Assembly (NCBI RefSeq): GCF_022288805.1
Contig: NZ_JAKOPM010000002.1
Span: 62,001-126,000, forward strand
From: Corynebacterium yonathiae
GTDB taxonomy: Bacteria > Actinomycetota > Actinomycetes > Mycobacteriales > Mycobacteriaceae
DNA: 64,000 nucleotides
Reading direction: 5' to 3'
Under the pieces are notes generated by a model that was given only the letters and a program-made list of their open reading frames with translations, searched no databases and was not told the DNA's origin. Below, piece after piece: positions 46,729 to 57,134 of the stretch (position 1 is the stretch's first letter; each line of letters begins with the position of its first letter). A program made the translations under genes and the position numbers.

Positions 46729-48629
46729 CCTCGCCAGTCTTGTCCGTTAAAGACCTGCGCGTAAATTTCCCATCCGAAGCCGGATCCGTCTCCGCCGTCC
46801 GTGGCGTGGATTTTGATCTCTATCCTGGCCGCACACTCGGCATCGTGGGTGAGTCCGGTTCAGGAAAATCCGTAACCTCCATGTCGATCATGGGGCTTCT
46901 CCCGGACTACGCGAAGATCACCGGCTCCGTGAAGTTTGACGGACGCGAGTTGCTCGGGCTTAGTGATAAGCAAATGTCCGATATCCGCGGCAATGGCATT
47001 GGCATGATCTTCCAGGATCCGCTCTCCGCACTCACCCCAGTCTTCGATATCGGATCACAGTTGGTGGAGGCAATTCAGGCCCATAGGGACGTCGGCAAGA
47101 AGCAGGCCCTCAAAGAGGCCACGGAGTTGCTCGACCTGGTAGGCATCCCCGATCCGCACCTGCGCCTAAAGTCATTCCCACACGAGTTCTCGGGCGGCAT
47201 GCGCCAGCGTGTAGTGATTGCCATCGCGATTGCTAATAATCCACGCGTGCTTATCGCGGATGAGCCCACGACTGCGCTGGATGTAACCATTCAGGCGCAG
47301 ATTCTGGACGTTATCAAGCTCGCCCAACGTGAGACCGGGGCTGCAACCATCATGATTACCCACGACATGGGCGTGGTGGCAGAAACGGCCGATGATGTCA
47401 TGGTCATGTACGCCGGCCGTCCCGTCGAGCGCGGCGATGTGGATACCATTTTCTCCCAGCCCCGTATGCCTTATACGGTGGGCCTGCTCGGCTCCACGCC
47501 ACGCCCCGACGTATCGGCCGAAGAACCGCTCACTCCCATTGTGGGCAGTCCGCCGGTGCTGGTAGACCTGAAACAACGCTGCCAATTTGCGCCACGCTGC
47601 CCCGTGGCGCAGCCCGCCTGCTCCGACGGCGAGCCGCCGCTTATCCCGCTAGACGATGCCCCTTCGCACCAAAGTGCTTGCCTGCGCGCGCCCGAAATCC
47701 GCAACCGCAAGATCGACGGCGAGCTCATGTTCAAACCGCCGCAGCTGTCCGAGGATGTCATGGCTAGCATTCCCCGCGATGAGCGTCCCGCCACCTTGGA
47801 AGTCACGGACCTGCGCAAAGAATTCCCGCTCACCAAGGGCGCACTGGTCAAGCGCCGGGTAGGAACGGTCAAGGCAGTTGACGGTCTCACCTTCGATATC
47901 CGCAAGGGCGAATGCATGGCCATCGTGGGCGAGTCCGGTTGCGGCAAGACCACCACCTTGCTGGAAATCATGGACTTAAAGCCTGAAAACGGCACGGTGG
48001 TGCTCAATGGGAAAGATGCGGCTGGAATGAGCAATTCTGAGCGACGCGAAGCCCGCAAGGACATCCAAATTGTCTTCCAGGATCCAATGAGCTCTCTCAA
48101 TCCTCGCCTTACCGTCCGCGAGGTCATCGCCGAGCCGCTTAACTCACTCGGCTTTGACGGCGACGTGGATGCCCGCGTGAACGAGCTCATGGGCCTTGTC
48201 GGTTTGGATTCCTCCCAGCTTGATCGCTTCCCCAGCCACTTTTCCGGCGGACAGCGCCAGCGCATCGGCCTCGCCCGCGCGCTAGCAACCAACCCATCGG
48301 TCCTGGTATTGGACGAACCCGTTTCGGCGCTCGACGTCTCTATCCAGGCCGGTGTCATCAATCTGCTGGAGGATCTGAAACGGAAGCTGGGCCTGTCCTA
48401 TCTCTTCGTTGCGCACGACCTATCCGTGGTGCGCCACCTCTCTGACAGCGTGGCCGTTATGTACAAGGGAAAATTTGTGGAGTCCGGGCCAACCGATGAA
48501 ATCTTCGAGAATCCCCAAGCGGATTACACGAAGAAGCTTCTGGAAGCCATTCCGATTCCGGATCCGGCGGCCGCTCGCCAGCGCCGCAACGCCGGTTCAG
48601 CGAATGCTTCACCAATTTCCCAAAAGTGA
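46725..48629 (+). CDS. Fused dual ATPase OppDF of the peptide ABC transporter
   Basis: Two ABC ATPase domains in one chain, replacing separate OppD and OppF. Domain one has Walker A GESGSGKS (42-49) and signature FSGGMRQR. The oligopeptide C-terminal motif with cysteines ([23 protein letters not shown]) follows. Domain two has GESGCGKTT near 402 and FSGGQRQR. The total is 634 residues. The iron-sulfur-like cysteine segment is usual for OppD/DppD-type ATPases. The operon continues with the binding protein 107 bp later. Confidence 0.93.
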   Translation: MTSPVLSVKDLRVNFPSEAGSVSAVRGVDFDLYPGRTLGIVGESGSGKSVTSMSIMGLLPDYAKITGSVKFDGRELLGLSDKQMSDIRGNGIGMIFQDPLSALTPVFDIGSQLVEAIQAHRDVGKKQALKEATELLDLVGIPDPHLRLKSFPHEFSGGMRQRVVIAIAIANNPRVLIADEPTTALDVTIQAQILDVIKLAQRETGAATIMITHDMGVVAETADDVMVMYAGRPVERGDVDTIFSQPRMPYTVGLLGSTPRPDVSAEEPLTPIVGSPPVLVDLKQRCQFAPRCPVAQPACSDGEPPLIPLDDAPSHQSACLRAPEIRNRKIDGELMFKPPQLSEDVMASIPRDERPATLEVTDLRKEFPLTKGALVKRRVGTVKAVDGLTFDIRKGECMAIVGESGCGKTTTLLEIMDLKPENGTVVLNGKDAAGMSNSERREARKDIQIVFQDPMSSLNPRLTVREVIAEPLNSLGFDGDVDARVNELMGLVGLDSSQLDRFPSHFSGGQRQRIGLARALATNPSVLVLDEPVSALDVSIQAGVINLLEDLKRKLGLSYLFVAHDLSVVRHLSDSVAVMYKGKFVESGPTDEIFENPQADYTKKLLEAIPIPDPAAARQRRNAGSANASPISQK

Positions 48630-48736
48630 CCTTACACACACGCGGCATTCTATATAGTTAACTTCACACCTAAAGGGTGCGGGCAGTCACCCCACTAGCG
48701 CACCTTTACTTCCTCTCACTCAAGGAGAAACCAACC

Positions 48737-50431
48737 ATGAAAAAGTTCACCCGCTTCCAGATTGCTACCGTAGCCACCCTCTCTGCTGCAGCGCTTGCCC
48801 TCACCGGCTGCGCCGCCAACTCGGGCGGAGACTCTAATAAGGCCGTAGGCGGCCTCGATATCGAGGTAAATCCAGCCGGCGACTATAACGAGAAATCCCG
48901 TGACGAGCTCAAGGACGACGGTGAGCTCACCCTCCCCATCGGCGAACTGACCGAACAGCAAAATACCTTCCACGCCAATATGGTCACCGATACCCGCACG
49001 GTATGGGGTTGGTACAACCCACAGCTGGCGCTATACGACGGCGAGGGAAACTACACCCCAAACCCCGACTACATCGACGAGGCCAAGGAAGACAAGAAGG
49101 GGAACAACACCGTCGTCACCTACAAGATCAACAAGGACGCCACCTTCAATGACGGCACGCCTATCGATTGGAAGGCCTTTGAGAATACCTGGCGCTTTAA
49201 CAACGGCAAGGACGAGGACGTCCAAGTAAACGCCACGGACGGTTTTGAGCGCATCACCTCTGTGGAAAAGGGCGCTACCGACAAGGACGTGGTCATTACC
49301 TTCGATGGCCCCTACCCGTGGTGGCAGGGCCTTTTCAATGAACTGCTCCACCCCGCCATTGATAGTGCGGAGAAATTTGACAAGGCCTACCTGGGCAAGC
49401 TGAACCCGCAGTACGGCGCCGGCCCATTCAAGGTAGACAACGTGGACTTCAAAAGCGGCACCCTCAGCCTTGTGCCGAACGAAAAGTGGTGGGGCGATAA
49501 GCCAAAGCTCAAGAAGGCAAGCTTCCGCGTCATGGAATCCCATGCCACCATCAACGCCTTCCAAGCCGGGGAGATCGATGCGGCTGGCGTGGCCGATAAG
49601 AACAGCCTCACCATTGCCGGCGAGATGGGCGATGACATCGACATCCGCGCAGCATTGCGGCCTGCCAATGTCATCCTCACCCTCAATTCCAAGGCCCCAC
49701 AGCTCAAGGATGAGGACGTGCGCCACGCCGTCTTCTCCGCCATTGACCGCGATCAGCTGGCCGAGATCCGCTATAACGGCCTGGGCTACGAGGAAGAGAT
49801 GCCGGGTTCACTTACCCTCTACTCCACCCAGGAAGGCTACAAGGACAATATCAAGGACGTCATCAAGTTCGATCCTGAGCAATCCAAGGAGCTGCTGGAG
49901 GATGCCGGCTATCAGCAGGATGATGACGGAATCTATGCCAAAGACGGCGAAAAGCTATCCCTGCGCTATATCCTCATCGGTGACGATGAGGTATCCAAGT
50001 CCCTAGCAGCCGCAATCCAAAAGATGCTCAAAGACGTTGGCGTCGACCTCAAGATTGAAGAGCGTCCATCCTCCGAGTTCTCCAAGGTAACCTCTGAGCG
50101 AGACTTCGACCTCTTCCTCTCCGCGTTTGCCTCTTCTGACCCGTTCGGCGTGGCGTACTTTGGCCAGACCTACGCCAGCGATTCCACACTGAATATGTCC
50201 AGCACCGGTAGCAAGGAATTCGATAAAAAGATTGAGGAGCTGCAAAATCTGTCCTCCAAGGACGAGCAGATTGACCGCGTCAATGAACTCGAATCTGAGG
50301 CCTTCGGCCACTACGGTATCCTCCCCTTCGCCAACGGCCCGCAAATGGTGGGCGTGAAGAAGGGCCTGGCCAACTACGGTGCCAACGGCTTTGCCATCCT
50401 CCCCAAGGAAGACATCGGCTGGGAAAAGTAG
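48737..50431 (+). CDS. oppA: Peptide ABC transporter substrate-binding lipoprotein OppA
   Basis: Lipid-anchored peptide receptor of family 5. The 564-residue protein has a lipobox with Cys25 (LALTGCAANSGG), then TYKINKDATFNDGTPIDWKAFENTWRF and PNEKWWGDKPKLKKASFRV, the family 5 pattern. ATG 48737 lies 8 bases after AAGGAG; the open frame extends 20 codons further upstream. It ends the opp operon before a strong terminator. The substrate is not known; the cluster could feed amino acids to a host-associated, auxotrophic bacterium. Confidence 0.92.
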   Translation: MKKFTRFQIATVATLSAAALALTGCAANSGGDSNKAVGGLDIEVNPAGDYNEKSRDELKDDGELTLPIGELTEQQNTFHANMVTDTRTVWGWYNPQLALYDGEGNYTPNPDYIDEAKEDKKGNNTVVTYKINKDATFNDGTPIDWKAFENTWRFNNGKDEDVQVNATDGFERITSVEKGATDKDVVITFDGPYPWWQGLFNELLHPAIDSAEKFDKAYLGKLNPQYGAGPFKVDNVDFKSGTLSLVPNEKWWGDKPKLKKASFRVMESHATINAFQAGEIDAAGVADKNSLTIAGEMGDDIDIRAALRPANVILTLNSKAPQLKDEDVRHAVFSAIDRDQLAEIRYNGLGYEEEMPGSLTLYSTQEGYKDNIKDVIKFDPEQSKELLEDAGYQQDDDGIYAKDGEKLSLRYILIGDDEVSKSLAAAIQKMLKDVGVDLKIEERPSSEFSKVTSERDFDLFLSAFASSDPFGVAYFGQTYASDSTLNMSSTGSKEFDKKIEELQNLSSKDEQIDRVNELESEAFGHYGILPFANGPQMVGVKKGLANYGANGFAILPKEDIGWEK

Positions 50432-50467
50432 GCACCACACACCACACTGATAGCGCAATGCGCTGAA

Positions 50468-50511
50468 GCCTCCCGCAGCCCCATTGATGAGGGCTGCGGG
50501 AGGCCTCTTTT
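50468..50511 (+). terminator. Strong terminator after oppA
   Basis: Perfect 14-base arms GCCTCCCGCAGCCC and GGGCTGCGGGAGGC with a 9-base loop are followed by CTCTTTTAG. Confidence 0.92.
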
Positions 50512-50588
50512 AGGCCAGCCTCTCATGGCCCACGCTGGAACAGCTAATGCGGGTCTCCCAGAGTCGCGGGAAAGATGGAGAAGGCATC

Positions 50589-50623
50589 AAAAAATCCGCC
50601 CCACCCTAAGGTGAAGCGGATTC
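50589..50623 (-). terminator. tuf: Terminator after tuf
   Basis: AATCCGC/GCGGATT arms with an inner TCACC/GGGTG pairing are followed on the minus strand by six T (50594-50589). It lies 35 bp after the tuf stop. Confidence 0.9.
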
Positions 50624-50657
50624 TTTATAGCTCTACTGAGCGGTTACGGGGTATCGA

Positions 50658-51848
50658 TTACTCGATAACCTTGGTAACGCGGCCAGCGCCGACGGTGCGG
50701 GAGCCCTCGCGGATAGCGAAGCGCAGGCCCTCGTCCATAGCGACCGGCTGGATGAGCTCGACGGACATCTCAACGTTGTCGCCAGGCATAACCATCTCGG
50801 TGCCCTCAGGCAGGTTAACAACACCGGTAACGTCAGTGGTACGGAAGTAGAACTGCGGACGGTAGTTGTTCATGAACGGGGTGTGGCGGCCGCCCTCTTC
50901 CTTCTTCAGGACGTAGACGGAACCCTCGAACTTGGTGTGCGGGGTGTAAGCGCCCGGCTTGATAACAACCTGGCCACGCTCAACGTCCTCACGCTTGGTA
51001 CCACGCAGAAGCAGACCACAGTTGTCGCCAGCCTCGGTGTAGTCCATCATCTTGCGGAACATCTCGATACCGGTAACGGTGGTGGTCTGGGACTTCTCCT
51101 GGATACCGATGATCTCAACGTCCTCGTTGACGTTCAGACGGCCACGCTCAACACGGCCGGTAACAACGGTACCGCGACCGGTAATGGTGAAGATGTCCTC
51201 GATAGGCATCAGGAACGGCTGGTCGGTAGCGCGCTCCGGATCTGGGATGGAGTTATCGCAGGCTTCCATCAGGTCAACGACGGACTGTACCCACTTGTCT
51301 TCGCCCTCGAGGGCCTTCAGAGCGGAGATGTGAACGATAGGAGCTTCCTCATCGTAGTCCTGCTCTGCGAGCAGCTCACGGATCTCCATCTCAACGAGCT
51401 CGATGATTTCCTCATCATCAACCATGTCGCACTTGTTCAGTGCAACGAGGATGTAAGGAACGCCAACCTGGCGAGCAAGCAGAACGTGCTCGCGGGTCTG
51501 CGGCATCGGGCCATCGGTTGCAGCAACAACCAGGATAGCGCCGTCCATCTGAGCAGCGCCGGTAATCATGTTCTTGATGTAGTCGGCGTGGCCCGGAGCG
51601 TCAACGTGTGCGTAGTGGCGCTTCGGGGTGGAGTACTCAACGTGGGAGATGTTGATGGTAATACCGCGCTCCTTCTCCTCAGGAGCCTTGTCGATCATGT
51701 CGAACGCGAATGCCTGGTTCTCCTCAGGGTACTGGTCAGCCAGAACCTTGGTGATCGCTGCGGTGGTGGTGGTCTTGCCGTGGTCGACGTGTCCGATGGT
51801 GCCGATGTTCACATGCGGCTTCGTACGCTCGAACTTCTCCTTTGCCAC
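50658..51848 (-). CDS. tuf: Elongation factor Tu
   Basis: GTPase that brings aminoacyl-tRNA to the ribosome. The 396 residues show the G1 motif GHVDHGKTT, then [12 protein letters not shown], and the three EF-Tu domains. Codon use is extremely biased. It is 391 bp downstream of fusA, with its own strong promoter, and is the last gene of the str operon. Confidence 0.99.
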   Translation of the reverse strand: MAKEKFERTKPHVNIGTIGHVDHGKTTTTAAITKVLADQYPEENQAFAFDMIDKAPEEKERGITINISHVEYSTPKRHYAHVDAPGHADYIKNMITGAAQMDGAILVVAATDGPMPQTREHVLLARQVGVPYILVALNKCDMVDDEEIIELVEMEIRELLAEQDYDEEAPIVHISALKALEGEDKWVQSVVDLMEACDNSIPDPERATDQPFLMPIEDIFTITGRGTVVTGRVERGRLNVNEDVEIIGIQEKSQTTTVTGIEMFRKMMDYTEAGDNCGLLLRGTKREDVERGQVVIKPGAYTPHTKFEGSVYVLKKEEGGRHTPFMNNYRPQFYFRTTDVTGVVNLPEGTEMVMPGDNVEMSVELIQPVAMDEGLRFAIREGSRTVGAGRVTKVIE

Positions 51849-52239
51849 TGTATGTCCTCCTGGACTATATGGTGGCTACGACCTTCGCAGCCACGTGGTT
51901 GACAGTTGTCATTGGCACCCGACCCACAGTACGTGGGGCAAAGCGCTAATGACGCTTTCTTTACGTGCCAGTTACACGATCCTAGATTTATGTCGCGGTT
52001 TTTTCAAACCGCCGTTATAGGAGGTAACCCCGCGAAAAATCGCGGCCATTTCCCTCGACAAGAATCTTTAAAAAGGATCCTGGGAGGGTAACGGCCGGCT
52101 CAATTCACAACCTAAAAGCCTAAGCTGCAAACTCAGCCCGCCGCTACCCTGGCCCAGTGGTCCCGCCCGCGGCGGGTCTGGCATCTACTGGCGAAGATTA
52201 CCAGCCCGCCTAAACCGCGGAAGAGACGGGGGCTAACGC
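51849..52239 (-). other. tuf leader and fusA-tuf intergenic region
   Basis: These 391 bp hold the tuf promoter and a long leader of about 120 bases. A short CGCGA/TCGCG hairpin lies at 52031-52046. The GC-rich stretch near 52160-52190 has a CCCGCC/GGCGGG pairing that may trim the fusA transcript. No gene is present. Confidence 0.5.
51979..52007 (-). promoter_or_regulatory. tuf: Predicted strong promoter of tuf
   Basis: On the minus strand TTGAAA (52007-52002), a 17-bp spacer and TAGGAT (51984-51979) make a near-consensus SigA promoter about 130 bp before the tuf start. Confidence 0.72.
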
Positions 52240-54369
52240 TTAGTTAGCGCCGCCAGTGCGCTCCTCAATGATCTCCTGCGCAACGGAGGACGGAACCTCT
52301 GCGTAGGAATCGAAGACCATGGTGAAGTTTGCGCGGCCCGCGGTGGAAGAACGCAGGTCACCGATGTAGCCGAACATCTCGGACAGCGGCACCTTAGCCT
52401 TAACAACCTTCGCACCGGAGCGGTCATCCATAGCGAAGACCTGGCCACGACGGGAGGAGATGTCACCGTTGACGGTACCCATGTACTCCTCAGGGGTAAC
52501 AACCTCAACAGCCATCATCGGCTCCAACAGAACTGGCTTAGCCTTGGCCATTGCTTCCTTGAAGACCTGGGAGCCGGCCAGCTTGAAGGCCATCTCGGAG
52601 GAGTCGACGTCGTGGTAAGCGCCATCTTCCAGGGTGGCCTTGATGTTGACCATCGGGAAGCCTGCCAGGTAGCCGTACTGCATAGCGTCCTGGATACCAG
52701 CGTCAACGGAAGGAATGTATTCCTTCGGAACGCGGCCACCGGTAACGGCATTCTCGAATGCGTAGGTTGCGGACTCGCCCTCTTCCAGGGTCTCCGGGTC
52801 CGGGTTGTACGGCTCGATGGTGCAGATAACCTTTGCGAACTGGCCGGAACCACCGGTCTGCTTCTTGTGGGTGTATTCCATGGACTCAACCTTCTTACGG
52901 ATGGTCTCACGGTATGCAACCTGCGGGTTACCAATGTTTGCCTCGACCTTGAACTCGCGCTTCATGCGGTCAACCAGAACGTCGAGGTGAAGCTCGCCCA
53001 TGCCGCCGATAACGGTCTGGCCGGTCTCTTCATCCAGTTCAACGGTGAAGGTTGGGTCCTCAGCAGCAAGCTTCTGAATTGCGTTACCCAGCTTCTCCTG
53101 GTCAGCCTTGGTCTTTGGCTCAATGGAAACCTTGATAACCGGATCCGGGAAGTCCATGGACTCGAGGATGATCTGGTCATCCTTGTCACACAGGGTGTCA
53201 CCGGTGGTGGTCTCCTTCAGACCAACAACTGCATAAATGTTGCCGGCGTCTGCCTGCTCAACAGGGTTCTCCTTGTTGGCGTGCATCTGGAAGAGCTTAC
53301 CAATGCGCTCCTTCTTGCCCTTGGTGGAGTTCATAACCTCGGTACCCGGGGTAACCTGACCGGAGTACACGCGGATGAAGTTCAGCTGACCGAAGAACGG
53401 GTGAGCTGCAATCTTGAAGGACAGAGCGGAGAAGGAAGACTCCACGGAAGGCTTACGGGTGAGCTGGTTCTCCTCGTTGCCGACCTCGTGGCCGACAACC
53501 TCGCCGACATCCAGCGGGTTAGGCAGGAAGTCAACGACGGCGTCCAGCAGCGGCTGGACACCCTTGTTGCGGTAGGCAGTACCACAGTAAACCGGGTAGA
53601 CCTCGGAGTTGATGGTGAGCTTGCGGATGCCGGCCTTGAGCTCGTCAATGGTCAGCTCCTCGCCGCCGAAGTACTTCTCCATGAGCTCTTCGTCGGACTC
53701 AGCAACGGTCTCCACCAGCTTCTCGCGGTACTCTGCAGCCTTGTCCTTGAGGTCCTCTGGGATCTCCTCGTAGGTAGGCTCAGCGCCGGTCTCGACCTTG
53801 CCGCGCCAGGTGATTGCCTGCATATTCAGCAGGTCAACGACGCCGTCGAAGTCGTCCTCAGCGCCGATAGGCAGCTGCATAACCAATGGCTTAGCGCCCA
53901 AGCGGTCAATGATGGTCTGAACGGTGAAGTAGAAGTCTGCGCCCAGCTTGTCCATCTTGTTGACGAAGCAGATACGCGGAACGTCGTACTTAGCAGCCTG
54001 ACGCCACACCTGCTCGGACTGTGGCTCAACGCCTTCCTTACCGTCGAAGACTGCGACGGCGCCATCGAGAACACGCAGGGAACGCTCAACCTCAACGGTG
54101 AAGTCGACGTGGCCCGGGGTGTCGATGATGTTGATCTGGTTGTTGTTCCAGAAGCAGGTCACGGCAGCGGAGGTAATGGTGATGCCGCGTTCCTTCTCCT
54201 GTGCCATCCAGTCAGTAGTGGAAGCACCGTCGTGGGTCTCGCCCACCTTACGGTTAATACCGGTGTAGAAGAGAATACGCTCGGTGGTCGTCGTCTTACC
54301 AGCATCGATGTGGGCCATGATGCCGATGTTGCGGACCTTGTTCAGATCCTTAAGCACTTCTTGTGCCAC
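52240..54369 (-). CDS. fusA: Elongation factor G
   Basis: GTPase that drives ribosomal translocation. The 709 residues carry [46 protein letters not shown] and NKMD, and the five EF-G domains. It is 323 bp after rpsG, unusually far for a str operon, and that gap has a terminator-like inverted repeat. Confidence 0.99.
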   Translation of the reverse strand: MAQEVLKDLNKVRNIGIMAHIDAGKTTTTERILFYTGINRKVGETHDGASTTDWMAQEKERGITITSAAVTCFWNNNQINIIDTPGHVDFTVEVERSLRVLDGAVAVFDGKEGVEPQSEQVWRQAAKYDVPRICFVNKMDKLGADFYFTVQTIIDRLGAKPLVMQLPIGAEDDFDGVVDLLNMQAITWRGKVETGAEPTYEEIPEDLKDKAAEYREKLVETVAESDEELMEKYFGGEELTIDELKAGIRKLTINSEVYPVYCGTAYRNKGVQPLLDAVVDFLPNPLDVGEVVGHEVGNEENQLTRKPSVESSFSALSFKIAAHPFFGQLNFIRVYSGQVTPGTEVMNSTKGKKERIGKLFQMHANKENPVEQADAGNIYAVVGLKETTTGDTLCDKDDQIILESMDFPDPVIKVSIEPKTKADQEKLGNAIQKLAAEDPTFTVELDEETGQTVIGGMGELHLDVLVDRMKREFKVEANIGNPQVAYRETIRKKVESMEYTHKKQTGGSGQFAKVICTIEPYNPDPETLEEGESATYAFENAVTGGRVPKEYIPSVDAGIQDAMQYGYLAGFPMVNIKATLEDGAYHDVDSSEMAFKLAGSQVFKEAMAKAKPVLLEPMMAVEVVTPEEYMGTVNGDISSRRGQVFAMDDRSGAKVVKAKVPLSEMFGYIGDLRSSTAGRANFTMVFDSYAEVPSSVAQEIIEERTGGAN

Positions 54370-54692
54370 GTTTATACCCCAACTTAATAGTCGTCGACGC
54401 CGTGACCAGGTTTCTGGCTATGACGCCTGCATGGATAAGGTCATGTATATTTTTGCCACTATTTGGCCGTCCTCGGAGCATTCTGCCCCTAGACTTCCAT
54501 CGCTTCAGTGTACTGGACACTCAACGATGCCGCCGGACTGGGCAGGTATACCGCCCAAAAATCACACCCATTAGGGCAAAAAATGACCCAAGCAAGAGAT
54601 ATGTAGTTTTGTGTCGCCGCCAGACAAAACCTGCCGGCAGCCAGCGCGAAACTTGTTTCTCGTTGCTTGGGCCATTGATGTGGGTGCTGAAA
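54370..54692 (-). other. Gap between rpsG and fusA
   Basis: These 323 bp hold no gene. After rpsG comes the inverted repeat with a T run (54579-54671). The fusA-proximal half should hold a fusA promoter and leader; no clear box pair could be fixed. Confidence 0.45.
54579..54671 (-). terminator. Long-armed inverted repeat and T run after rpsG
   Basis: CCCAAGCAA (54587-54595) and TTGCTTGGG (54663-54671) are perfect 9-base arms 67 nt apart. The minus-strand copy ends with GTCATTTTTT. The interior could fold further. This may be a read-through terminator or attenuator between rpsG and fusA. Confidence 0.5.
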
Positions 54693-55160
54693 TTACCAGC
54701 GGTAGTGGGCGAAGGCGCGGTTGGCCTCTGCCATCTTGTGAGTATCCTCACGGCGCTTAACGGAAGCGCCGAGGCCGTTGGAGGCATCCAGGATCTCATT
54801 TGCGAGGCGCTCGATCATGGAGTTCTCGCGACGCTGGCGGGTGAAGGTCACCATCCAGCGCAGTGCCAGGGTGTTTGCGCGGTCAGGGCGAACCTCAACC
54901 GGCACCTGGTAGGTAGCGCCACCGACACGGCGGGAGCGAACCTCGAGGTCTGGGCGAATGTTGCCCAGTGCCTTCTCCAGGGTGCCAACCGGATCGGTTC
55001 CGGTCTTCTCGCGGCAAGCCTCAAGAGCACCGTAGACGATGCGCTCTGCGGTGGACTTCTTGCCGTCCTGGAGGATCTTGTTGACGAGCATGGTTACCTG
55101 CTCGGAGTTGTATACCGGGTCCTTGACTACAGGACGCTTCGGAGCAGCATTCTTACGCAT
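54693..55160 (-). CDS. rpsG: 30S ribosomal protein S7
   Basis: Head protein that starts assembly of the 30S 3' domain. The 155 residues begin [30 protein letters not shown] and include [42 protein letters not shown]. It is six bases after rpsL. Confidence 0.98.
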   Translation of the reverse strand: MRKNAAPKRPVVKDPVYNSEQVTMLVNKILQDGKKSTAERIVYGALEACREKTGTDPVGTLEKALGNIRPDLEVRSRRVGGATYQVPVEVRPDRANTLALRWMVTFTRQRRENSMIERLANEILDASNGLGASVKRREDTHKMAEANRAFAHYRW

Positions 55161-55166
55161 TGTTTA

Positions 55167-55538
55167 TTACTGTCCCTTCTTTGCGCCGTAACGGGAACGT
55201 GCCTGCTTACGGTCCTTGACACCCTGGGTATCCAGAGCGCCGCGGATAATCTTGTAACGAACACCAGGAAGGTCCTTCACACGGCCGCCGCGAACGAGGA
55301 CCATGGAGTGCTCCTGCAGGTTGTGGCCCTCGCCCGGAATGTAGGCGGAAACCTCAATACCGGTGGTCAGGCGAACACGAGCAACCTTACGCAGTGCGGA
55401 GTTCGGCTTCTTAGGAGTGGTGGTGTACACGCGGGTGCATACGCCGCGACGCTGCGGGGAACCCTTCAGCGCAGCAGTAGACACCTCAGAACGCTTGCTG
55501 TGGCGGCCCTTGCGGACCAGCTGCTGAATAGTTGGCAT
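55167..55538 (-). CDS. rpsL: 30S ribosomal protein S12
   Basis: Decoding-centre protein. The 123 residues [20 protein letters not shown] ... have Lys43 (TPKKPNS) and Lys88 (GRVKDLPG), the wild-type residues whose change gives streptomycin resistance. It is the first gene of the str operon rpsL-rpsG-fusA-tuf. Confidence 0.98.
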   Translation of the reverse strand: MPTIQQLVRKGRHSKRSEVSTAALKGSPQRRGVCTRVYTTTPKKPNSALRKVARVRLTTGIEVSAYIPGEGHNLQEHSMVLVRGGRVKDLPGVRYKIIRGALDTQGVKDRKQARSRYGAKKGQ

Positions 55539-55716
55539 TTAACAGTCTTTCTGTCGAATCGCACCGAAACCAAAAGAAAGGAACCAAACATGCAAAAATG
55601 GGCGCTCTTTCCCGGGGCGCTGCCGCATGTCCAGAACTCTTTCCAAGGGTGGTGCCTTGTTAAGGATCAGACTCTTCACCGCGCGCCAAGATGGCACGCA
55701 TAGTGAACTGCCGTTT

Positions 55717-55746
55717 AGAGTAGCAAACCGATCGCGCTTGATACAA
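55717..55746 (-). promoter_or_regulatory. rpsL: Candidate promoter of the rpsL operon
   Basis: TTGTAT (55746-55741), an 18-bp spacer and TACTCT (55722-55717) form a possible promoter. It lies within and just past the hairpin that ends the upstream kinase gene, so terminator and promoter overlap. The leader of about 180 bases to rpsL holds no gene. Confidence 0.4.
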
Positions 55747-55757
55747 AACGCGATCGG
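55728..55757 (-). terminator. Terminator hairpin after the P-loop kinase gene
   Basis: Perfect 9-base arms CCGATCGCG and CGCGATCGG with a 12-base loop lie 14 bp after the kinase stop. The T content after the stem is low (TTTGC), so termination may be incomplete. Confidence 0.6.
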
Positions 55758-55770
55758 CGCCTTCCTCCTG

Positions 55771-56322
55771 CTAGGACCATTCCCATACTAAATCCGCCTC
55801 AGCAGCCTTGGTGGCAAAGTAGTCCTTTTCCTGTGCTTCCCAGGTTTCAAACCACTGCTCGTAGTCGGGCTCGCGAGCGATGGCGCGCTCGCGGCGTTGG
55901 TCACGGGGGCCGTCGATAAGCACGCTCACTACCGCTCCCCTCTCCTTTGCTGCTGCGATATTGGCCGGGGTTACCGAGCCCACGCCTTCCACAATGAGAT
56001 CATCGCGCACGTCCAGGCTAGCCCAGTCTCCAGGGGCGTCTGCCTCCCAATCCCAGCGCCAATAGCCGGGGTTCATGGTGCGCAACACCTGTTCTGCCAC
56101 CATGTCCGAGCCCTTGTCTAAGCCATGCCATCCGGGGTAGAACTCATCGAGATGTACCACGCGCCAGTTGGTGCGCTCGGCCAGCGCGGCAGAAGTCCAG
56201 GTCTTTCCGGCGCCCGAAGGGCCGTCGATAAGCACGGTTACTGGCTTGAAGGCACGCTTTCTGGCTGCCGCCAGCTTGACGACGTCCTCTAAAAGGCGCT
56301 CTTGTTGGCTATCAAAGTCCAT
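55771..56322 (-). CDS. P-loop kinase-like protein downstream of the thiamine ECF transporter
   Basis: The 183-residue protein has the Walker A motif GPSGAGKT (34-41), a kinase-type segment VVHLDEFYPGW that could bind the phosphate acceptor, and VLIDGPRDQRRERAIAREP as a lid-like region. It resembles uridine or nucleoside kinases and small AAA-type ATPases, but no family fits fully. It lies 26 bp after ykoC and is the last gene of the TPP-riboswitch operon, so a role with a thiamine precursor is possible; unrelated nucleoside phosphorylation is equally open. Confidence 0.68.
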   Translation of the reverse strand: MDFDSQQERLLEDVVKLAAARKRAFKPVTVLIDGPSGAGKTWTSAALAERTNWRVVHLDEFYPGWHGLDKGSDMVAEQVLRTMNPGYWRWDWEADAPGDWASLDVRDDLIVEGVGSVTPANIAAAKERGAVVSVLIDGPRDQRRERAIAREPDYEQWFETWEAQEKDYFATKAAEADLVWEWS

Positions 56323-56348
56323 GGTCGCTTAATCACTGCTTTCGCGGT

Positions 56349-57134
56349 TTATAGGCCGAAGAATCTCCAGGCCCCGGTGAGTACCGAAACTACCACCGGT
56401 ACAAAAGCGAGGACAGTACCTAGGGCCATAATCCACCCATCGCGGGCCCGTAGGCGGGACTCGCGCGCCCATGTCCTTGCCCCTCCTCCCGGTGGCGTGC
56501 GGCTGAATCCGCGCGCTTCCATAGCCGTGGCCAACTTGCCACCGCGGCGCAGCGCGATGACCAAAAGCCCGAAGGACATGCTAAGCAGATGCTTGAGCTT
56601 GCCGACGTCCGTCAACCCCCGCGCCCTGCGCGCCATCCCCAGCGACTGCCAGTCAGACTGGAAGAGCGTCATCATGCGCACACCTGCCACTGCACCAATG
56701 ACAAAGCGCGATGGCAGCTTCAGGATCTGCGAAAGCGCATCGCCCAATTCGGTCGGATCAACATCGCGTGCAAGCACCACCATGGGCAACGCTACGGCGA
56801 AGACGCGCAGGGTAATAGCAATTGCCAGGCTGAGGGAATTTTCGGTGATGTGAATAAGCCACCACTGGAAGTATTCGGTGCCGCTGGGTTCACCGTAAAG
56901 AAGCATGGAAATGCCGGAAATCGGGGCAACTAAGAAAAGGAACCATCCGGCCTTAAAGACCCGCGCCCACGATACCCCGCATAACGGGGCGAAAATCAGG
57001 GTGAGCACTAACGATACCGCTGCCGAAACCCAGTCAATGGATGCCAAAATGGGAGTGACCCAGATGAACATCATAAACACTCGCGTCAGCGGATTGGCTC
57101 CGCGCAAAAGGTTAGGCACTATCCACCTCCACAT
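56349..57134 (-). CDS. ykoC: ECF transporter transmembrane component (thiamine precursor)
   Basis: EcfT-type energy-coupling membrane protein linking the ATPases to the substrate protein YkoE. The 261-residue protein has about six helices and both Ala-Arg-Gly coupling motifs, in MARRARGLTD and MEARGFSRTP. The start is uncertain: ATG 57134 overlaps ykoD by 23 bp, while GTG 57119 lies six bases after GGAGG and begins at the conserved PNLLRGANPLTRV; GTG may be the true start. It is co-transcribed with ykoD and ykoE. Confidence 0.87.
   Translation of the reverse strand: MWRWIVPNLLRGANPLTRVFMMFIWVTPILASIDWVSAAVSLVLTLIFAPLCGVSWARVFKAGWFLFLVAPISGISMLLYGEPSGTEYFQWWLIHITENSLSLAIAITLRVFAVALPMVVLARDVDPTELGDALSQILKLPSRFVIGAVAGVRMMTLFQSDWQSLGMARRARGLTDVGKLKHLLSMSFGLLVIALRRGGKLATAMEARGFSRTPPGGGARTWARESRLRARDGWIMALGTVLAFVPVVVSVLTGAWRFFGL

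Noticed and set aside
50883..51902. 339-codon plus-strand frame
   Set aside because: Antisense of tuf.
52612..54387. 591-codon open frame on the plus strand
   Set aside because: Antisense shadow of fusA, caused by codon bias.
55167..55538. Possible streptomycin-resistance changes in S12
   Set aside because: Lys43 and Lys88 are both the wild-type residues.
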